From the NCBI RefSeq assembly GCF_932526225.1, contig NC_064041.1:3670699-3734698 (forward strand): a stretch of DNA of 64,000 nt, in the 5' to 3' direction. A program made the translations under genes and the position numbers. The stretch comes from Nematostella vectensis (taxonomy: Eukaryota > Cnidaria > Anthozoa > Actiniaria > Edwardsiidae). Below, in pieces: positions 57,982-64,000 of this stretch. The notes beneath the pieces are model-generated. The model saw only the letters and a list, made by a program, of their open reading frames with translations. It did not search any database and had not been told where the DNA came from. The first letter of the stretch is position 1, and each line of letters starts with the position of its first letter.

Positions 57982-60284
57982 AATTGTGCTATTTTCTATT
58001 GACCGTTTACACGATGGTACGCGCGTAACAAAAATGCCACAGACTGGCAGGCCAAAGCTGTTATAGTGGATTCTACAGACGAAGCTCTAGAAGGTGCTGC
58101 CAGAGTGCATTTCTCGCGAAGTTTTAGCGCTAGATGACGTCATCAACGCCCGTGTACTGGTATTGAACAAGAAGTCTTGACGCCATTATCAGAAAAGGCG
58201 GTAAAATTTTGAAAACCAGAAAATTGTGAAAGATAAGCGTAAGTAATTAAAATAAGTAATTTATCTCGAAACAGAGAATAACATCAAGAAGGCGGATATT
58301 ATCCTTAAAAAAGCACAGGCCAAAGAAGGCGGGACTAGTAGTGTTAAAAGGTACATCGGTAGGTTCCTCACACTGGAGAATAGCTCGATCACCTTTCCCA
58401 TCAAAGGTACACATGAAACAATTAGTGCAGCTAGATCCGTATCTTATCTTTACAAACCAACTCGTCATTGTATCTTTACTGTAATTAACAAAATGCGGTT
58501 GCGTACATGTGCTTGTTGAATAGAGTTCGTCCATACTTCACGGCTCTTTATATTGGTGAAATCAGATCCGGTATCAGTTCGGCATTTTACTCAGAAAAGG
58601 AATTCAACATTATAGTGATTGGATTTTTAGAGTTTCTAAAAAAAGATAAACGAGATAAAAGTTTTTGGATTTGCCTTACGTTATTTTGGATTCTTTTGTG
58701 AAACTGTGTTGATTATATCATAAATTGTCTTTTTAATAATTATATGAAGAACAAAACGTTTTATGTCCTTGCCTAAAGTTTTAAGGAACATAGATGGAAA
58801 ATTAATTAACACGATAGGAACATTGAAGGCGGAGTTGAAGAAGTATTATGGCACTATTTGATTCTTGCATAGTCTAACAACACTTCTAGATTCTCTCAAA
58901 AGTTGGGCGGTTTCTGCTTAGAAAAAAGAGGGGATGAAATGCTGATTTTAAGGCTCGGAAAGAACATTGCTTTCAATTCCGTTCACTGATGAAAAGGAAA
59001 TCTAGTATTATTATCTTATATCATGTGCTCCATGCAAACGTAACAAAGCAGGGTACAGATAAAAGCCCTAATTTTTAAAAATAGCACAATAACATTTGGA
59101 GCTTATATTACACATGCATTCTTCGGAATTTTAAATGTTAAAAAAAGCATAACAAACCAATACCAATCAGTTGAAAAATTCACAACTCATCTGCAAATGT
59201 TCCTATAAGTTGTAAATAAGCTAGCTTACCTTCAGGTTCTGGTTGTCAAATGAAATAACCATCTGCAGCATCGGTATGGCCTTAAATACCGATGCAATGG
59301 TATTAATTATTCATATGTAGAAATAACTATGTGGCTCAGGTCACCCGCAAGAACCAAACATTGAATCCAAGTTTATTTGTAAACATAGTTTAAATTTTAT
59401 GCTGTGAAGACTCAAGAATATCCAAAGGTATTGCTTTTGCTCACGGTATATGGGAACAACCAAATTAGGAATCTCAGATTGTATTACATACGGCCTACAA
59501 CGGAGACCAAGCCAATTAGTCACTGTTTTGCTCATTTGGCTGTCTAATTAATAAAATGGCGTTATCCTTCTTTACTGTATGGGTTGTATTGTTCTACGTC
59601 TTCCATAAAAGATAGAAAATCATTATTGACCATCCGATATGAATTCTTGGCGGATGCTAGGGGGGGAGGGGATGGGTAGCCACTTCTCTTTAAGCTGATC
59701 TCTATGATATTCTCCTTATCTTCCGGCATTCTTGCCCGGTTTCTTTCTAGAATTTTTCTTTGTCTTCCCGCTTCTTAAATTTTGTATACAAAAGCTCACA
59801 GCTTGAGTTATATGAGTATTATTTTGTTTTCTTTTAAGCACCGCCTTATTGACTTTGATTGGTGTGGAATATACCTAATATGATTGCTACCCACGGTTAT
59901 TTGTTAGTTGAAACGCCCCCCTTTACGTCTCAAAGACAAAATATTATACAAAAATGATTTTAATGCGCCGATTCAATTCAGATTCTTCAGTTATTAGAAC
60001 ACTGCCCCAGCATGTGTACCAATACTATAATTTGAATTAACTGCTATTGGCATTGACGAGACAGTTGTTCTTTACCTGCTTACCACAGAACTTTATACCT
60101 GATTACATTATTAACCGTTTCTAATGAAGCTACATCATCCTTACATCGGTCTGGTGGTGCCACCGCAAAACCTGTTGCACTCGAATTCGGTGATTTGTTT
60201 TATTTTCCAGAGACACGAAATGATTCGTGGCTATCTATCGCCTATACGAATGCCGTAATTTTAACCAGACGGTGAGGTGTAACT

Positions 60285-60535
60285 ATTGAGTAGAACCGAA
60301 TTATCCCCGAGTAGAAACGAGTCAATCCTTGAGTAAAACCAAGTCATCCTCGAGTAAAACCGAGTCACTCAACCCTGGAAGAAACAGTCATCCACGAGTA
60401 GAACCGATTAATCGCCAGTAGAACCTAGACACACCCGAGTATAACCGAGTCATTCCGAGTCATACTGGAACATAACCGAACACTCCACGAGTATGGTACC
60501 GAGTAGTACCGAATCATTTCCGGTTATAACCGAGA
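60285..60535. repeat. Degenerate about 21-bp tandem repeat
   Basis: Loose repeats of GAGTARAACCGAGTCATCC, strongly diverged. Confidence 0.65.
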
Positions 60536-61204
60536 TATTCCTGCAAAACCACATCTTCCAACAAACAAGTCTTATGGCTACCACGGGAGAAATGCCAGTC
60601 ACTAAATGTTGGCCATAATACAACTCGTCTGAGATCTGTTGATATTCCACTTGGTTATTAGTTAGCCCATAGATATTTTGCTTTCTGTGTAAGAAATACC
60701 CTCAATAAGAGCCTGTTTAGTTTAACAGGTTCTTGTTTGGAATCCTTCGAATAATTTTGCTGAGTTTGCGAAAAAGGGGCTGATGAATGCTGTCAAAAAT
60801 AAATTGATAAAATAAAACACAATTACAAGCACCGTGGGACAAGAGAGTTGTAATTACTATTATCTGCCCAAAAGAGCTCACAGTTATGTTTTATTTTATT
60901 CAAACAAGAATAATTACTTCTCAAAAAGGTTCTTACTCCTGTTTAATTTTCTTCTTTCAAAACGTTTTCTCGTTATATTATATGCAATATTCGGGCCATA
61001 TCTCACAAGAATCTTCCATCCAGAAGAACGTGGGCACACCAGAAGGATGAAGAAGTATCGTTATTTCGAAGTACAAAATACATATTTTTTTCTCCTTAAC
61101 CTAGACGGCAGACCCACAACCATCACCACCGCTGACTGTATTATCTGACCGCAATACCTGATCATTTTACTCGTTTGGTAACTATTTTGGGCGTGTGGTT
61201 CTAC

Positions 61205-61218
61205 GTTTCCATAGCGAC
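61205..61218. promoter_or_regulatory. X-box-like (RFX) site
   Basis: GTTTCCATAGCGAC matches 11 of 14 positions of the idealised site GTTGCCATGGCAAC. It is 1.1 kb upstream of the coiled-coil gene at 62316, so relevance depends on where transcription starts. Confidence 0.3.
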
Positions 61219-61395
61219 CAAACCCTTCGCGTCTGTTTTCGACTGCTGTGGTTGAGCAGTGAGGCATTATGGGAAGAAGTCCGTTATCACTCTGACTGTT
61301 GCAGGATCTCATGAAGGGCATTTGGATTTCTACAGACATTCGCAAAGTACGTATATGGCTGTTATTTTATGGATCAATTTATGCTAAAGCTTCTT

Positions 61396-61540
61396 GTCTA
61401 TTTTATGCAGATGTGAAAGGCATTTATTATTTTTTTGATTTTCTCTCCGGGTATCTTTTGATAGCTATCAACTCTAGTCTATTTTATGCAGATGTGAAAG
61501 GAATGTATTATTTCTTTGATTTTTTCCTCGGGTATCTTTG
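61396..61540. repeat. Direct duplication, two copies 81 bp apart
   Basis: GTCTATTTTATGCAGATGTG and about 44 following bases recur at 61477 with a few substitutions. Confidence 0.8.
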
Positions 61541-62315
61541 AACAATAACTCTGTATGCCCTACTTGATGACATTTCCTGCCGCTAGAGTATTCTATTGCA
61601 AAAAGCTAAAGGATGTGACTACAATTCCTATTAAGGTGCTCATTAAAATAAATCTCTTGTTTTTTCGATTTTTCCCTTTGGCGCGCATTTAAAATAACTG
61701 CCACTATTTCGCTTTATTTCTTGTATTTCCGTTTAAAATTTGATCCAGCCTTCAAAGAAGCATAGTATAAGTTGGCAAACAGCATCAGACCTCAAACCGC
61801 CATTTCCAGGTGACTTGCAAAACCTCCTATATTTTTATTCCCATATAATACATTAAAATGTAAAATGCTGAGAAATTTCGATTGTCATATGGTATGTCAG
61901 ATGTCATCAGCTGATTGATGCTTGCCATATAACTCACAAAGTATCACTGAAAAATAAATAAAGATTTATCGCGATTTGCGGAAACCTCGAGAAATAGCTT
62001 GTTGGTCGGATGTTGATTGTAGTGCGAGGAGGCCTGATCTCTTTGTAACTGTAGTCATATCATGACCCTCCTGAAAGAATGCTTGTCCCAGGTCCTGCAA
62101 TCGCCGTAATTTTGAATTATCTTGAGCAATTTGCGTCGATTTTAGGAAATGCTCCTACTTTTCAGGAAGCAATATGAACATCGATTTTCGGCGAATCAGG
62201 CCCCATAACAGGTCTTCATTGATGATTCGGGTTCTTTTTCAGATGTGAAGTCTTGTTGTCAAGTCATCTGAGTAACAAGTGATTCTTGTAGAATTTCTCG
62301 CATCCAAGTTCAGGT

Positions 62316-64000
62316 ATGGACCGCCACACTTGCTTCTGTGAAGCAAGTGATTCCATTAATGCATGTTATCATCGCGGTGCCGCGGAAAATGACTGCCATC
62401 ATCATCATCATGATGTGTCACACAATGGCCATCGTCATAATGATGAGGTGTCACACAATGGAAGTCATCATTATTATCAACATTCAGACAGAGCGGAAGG
62501 ATGTTGCCATGATGATGTTGACGACGAATGTCTATACAAGGCATGCCTGGATACTGACTCCTCCTGTCAACAAGACACGCGAAGAGAAGAGTTGGCCGGT
62601 CGTTGTCATCATGATACGCCAAGAGAAGACTTTGCCAGTTATTCCCATGGCTATGGATCTACAAACAACATCAACAAATCACGATACAGGAAGCTTTTAC
62701 AAGAAAAAGAGGAACTGGAAAGATCTTACGAAAGAGAGAGCCGGGAAAGAGAATCCTCGAAGGAAAGACTTCAGCGTGAGTATGAGGAGAAAATAGCTTA
62801 CGAGGATAAGTTCAACCAGCTAAGCAATACATTGGCCAGGTATGAAAACGAGTTGATGTCCCTTCGCCTGGAAAACAACGAGCTCGTGGGTCAATTTGAT
62901 CGACTCAGAACAGTCATTGGCACCAGAGGATCTCTTGATAAAGAGGTATCGGTTGACAGAGGTCTGTCACTCGTGCACGCGAATACCTCGCGCGATGATG
63001 ATGTGGGTGAGCATGAGACAAGTCGATCTACCAACACAAACCCTGGTGATGAGGAGCTTTCCATCTTAGCCAAAGAAAACGAGATCTTTAAAGAGCTTAT
63101 AAAGATCATCGATCAACGTGAGAGGCAGAGCGATGCTCCAGAAATTCCACATGTAGGAAAGAACGTAGACGAAGTTAACCGCCTTCAGGAAGAGAACTCA
63201 AAGCTGAAAACCAAGCTACACGAGGCAGAGAAGAAATATCGGGACCAGCAAACCACTCTAGAGGATCTCAGACTTGACCACGAGGAAGAGACGAGGAAAT
63301 TCAAGAAGGAGATTGCCAAGCTAGAAGACAACGAGCGCTCTAAGACACGGCTTTTGGAATATCACAAACACGAGATACTGCAGATGAAGACTAATCATAA
63401 CGAAGTGATTCAAAGCTTAGAAAACAGAATAGAAGAAGAACTATCAATTAAATCTGATATTCAGACGCATGTTCATACACTAGAGAGAAATATTCAAGCT
63501 CTTGAAGAGGAAAGAAAGGAATTGGTGTCAAGGTTTGAGCAGTTGTACAAGAAAGAAGATGAAATTGTTTCCTCTAGGAACGTTCTAGAGGAGAGGTATA
63601 CGATTGAGATCAACGAGCTTCGAACTCGTTTAGAACAGGAAGTCCAAGCAAAAATGGAGATAACTAAGGAGATGACACTGGTAATGAGCGAAGTTGTGGA
63701 TCTTAGAAATCATTCTGTCGCGATGAAAACTGCTTACCAGAACGGCATCGAGAAGATTTCAGCAGAAGGGGAAGAAACCATGAGAGAAAAGCTGAATAAA
63801 GAAAGTACTAAGCGTCAGAACTTAGAAGAAGAAATTCGAAAGTTACAGCTACAGGTCTGCTCACAAGGTGGCGAAAAGGAAAGTGATAGGCTACAAAAGA
63901 AGATTAGATCCCTTGAAAAGACCATTTCACAAATGATTGATGAGAACGACAACTTGAGGCGCCATGAGAAGAAGCTCAAAGATTTGGAGGTCAATAACCG
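62316..64000 (+). CDS. Coiled-coil protein with His/Cys-rich N-terminus, 3' end outside the window
   Basis: Open from ATG 62316 (in-frame TAG at 62289-62291) to the window edge, 561 codons with no stop. Residues 1 to about 115 are rich in His, Cys and Asp (CHHHHHDVSHNGHRHNDE, DRAEGCCHDDVDDEC) and could bind metal. From about residue 125 (RYRKLLQEKEELERSYER) it is coiled coil, with one break at about residues 205-235. No family is recognised. Like the two minus-strand genes it begins with a very long exon and is Lys/Glu/Leu rich, so it may belong to the same functional group; sequence relationship is not shown. The ATG is preceded by TTCAGGT, so an upstream non-coding exon is possible. Confidence 0.8.
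   Translation, partial: MDRHTCFCEASDSINACYHRGAAENDCHHHHHDVSHNGHRHNDEVSHNGSHHYYQHSDRAEGCCHDDVDDECLYKACLDTDSSCQQDTRREELAGRCHHDTPREDFASYSHGYGSTNNINKSRYRKLLQEKEELERSYERESRERESSKERLQREYEEKIAYEDKFNQLSNTLARYENELMSLRLENNELVGQFDRLRTVIGTRGSLDKEVSVDRGLSLVHANTSRDDDVGEHETSRSTNTNPGDEELSILAKENEIFKELIKIIDQRERQSDAPEIPHVGKNVDEVNRLQEENSKLKTKLHEAEKKYRDQQTTLEDLRLDHEEETRKFKKEIAKLEDNERSKTRLLEYHKHEILQMKTNHNEVIQSLENRIEEELSIKSDIQTHVHTLERNIQALEEERKELVSRFEQLYKKEDEIVSSRNVLEERYTIEINELRTRLEQEVQAKMEITKEMTLVMSEVVDLRNHSVAMKTAYQNGIEKISAEGEETMREKLNKESTKRQNLEEEIRKLQLQVCSQGGEKESDRLQKKIRSLEKTISQMIDENDNLRRHEKKLKDLEVNN

Larger units (their letters stand above)
57982..62315. other. Intergenic stretch, no gene supported
   Basis: AT-rich; frames are short and without recognisable motifs. 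It contains the two small repeats listed separately and an X-box-like site at 61205-61218. It may include the promoter and untranslated exons of the plus-strand coiled-coil gene that begins at 62316. Confidence 0.45.

Noticed and set aside
58247..58701. Short frames on both strands
   Set aside because: No motif, no codon pattern and overlapping each other; treated as intergenic.
62338..62796. Met/Ile-rich plus-strand frame
   Set aside because: It is a shadow of the open frame from 62316, which stays open to the window edge.

Overview
The window is animal nuclear DNA. It has spliced genes with GT-AG introns, a class A GPCR, ER mannosidase I, RCHY1, a tektin-like ciliary protein and very long coiled-coil proteins. 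It also holds tRNA-derived and DNA-transposon repeats and an unusually large load of minisatellites. The ancestral-looking intron phases, the compact genes and the mixture of CACTA, Mag-type Ty3/gypsy and hammerhead-ribozyme elements suit an anthozoan cnidarian such as a sea anemone. That placement is an inference and the sequence alone does not prove it.

Layout. 1-1654: 3' part of a GPCR whose third intracellular loop is a Gln/Arg-rich tract and whose C-terminus is written in a 67-bp minisatellite. 1531-8365: that minisatellite, split by a decayed Ty3/gypsy element on the minus strand (2435-6790). 8468-13342: a nested mobile island, in which a 4.2-kb CACTA-type element sits inside a small element carrying two hammerhead ribozymes in opposite orientation. 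13631-14267: three small MITEs. 14733-26993: MAN1B1 on the minus strand, seven coding exons, 652 residues; its introns hold four tandem arrays, a SINE and several MITEs. 28369-29310: intronless RCHY1 (minus), head to head with a four-exon tektin-like gene (29714-32084, plus). 32925-35215: a 32-bp minisatellite. 35989-43951 and 46691-54434: two giant coiled-coil genes on the minus strand (1864 and 1564 residues). 56743-57426: a two-exon gene for a small helical protein (minus). 62316-64000: the start of a third long coiled-coil gene on the plus strand, cut by the window edge.

The genes do not form a pathway. Several (the tektin-like gene, the gene whose end resembles ninein, and perhaps the other two coiled-coil genes) would fit a cilium or centrosome role. 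X-box-like sites lie upstream of the tektin-like gene and upstream of the last coiled-coil gene.

The most unusual findings are: (i) two well-formed type I hammerhead ribozymes in a retrozyme- or Penelope-like element, with the CACTA insertion and its empty site both readable; (ii) minisatellites whose unit contains a splice site. These are the 5' splice site of MAN1B1 exon 6 (about 25 copies of 17 codons plus GTAAG), the 3' splice site of the same exon (about 6 copies) and a 5' splice site of the 1864-residue coiled-coil gene (about 8 copies).
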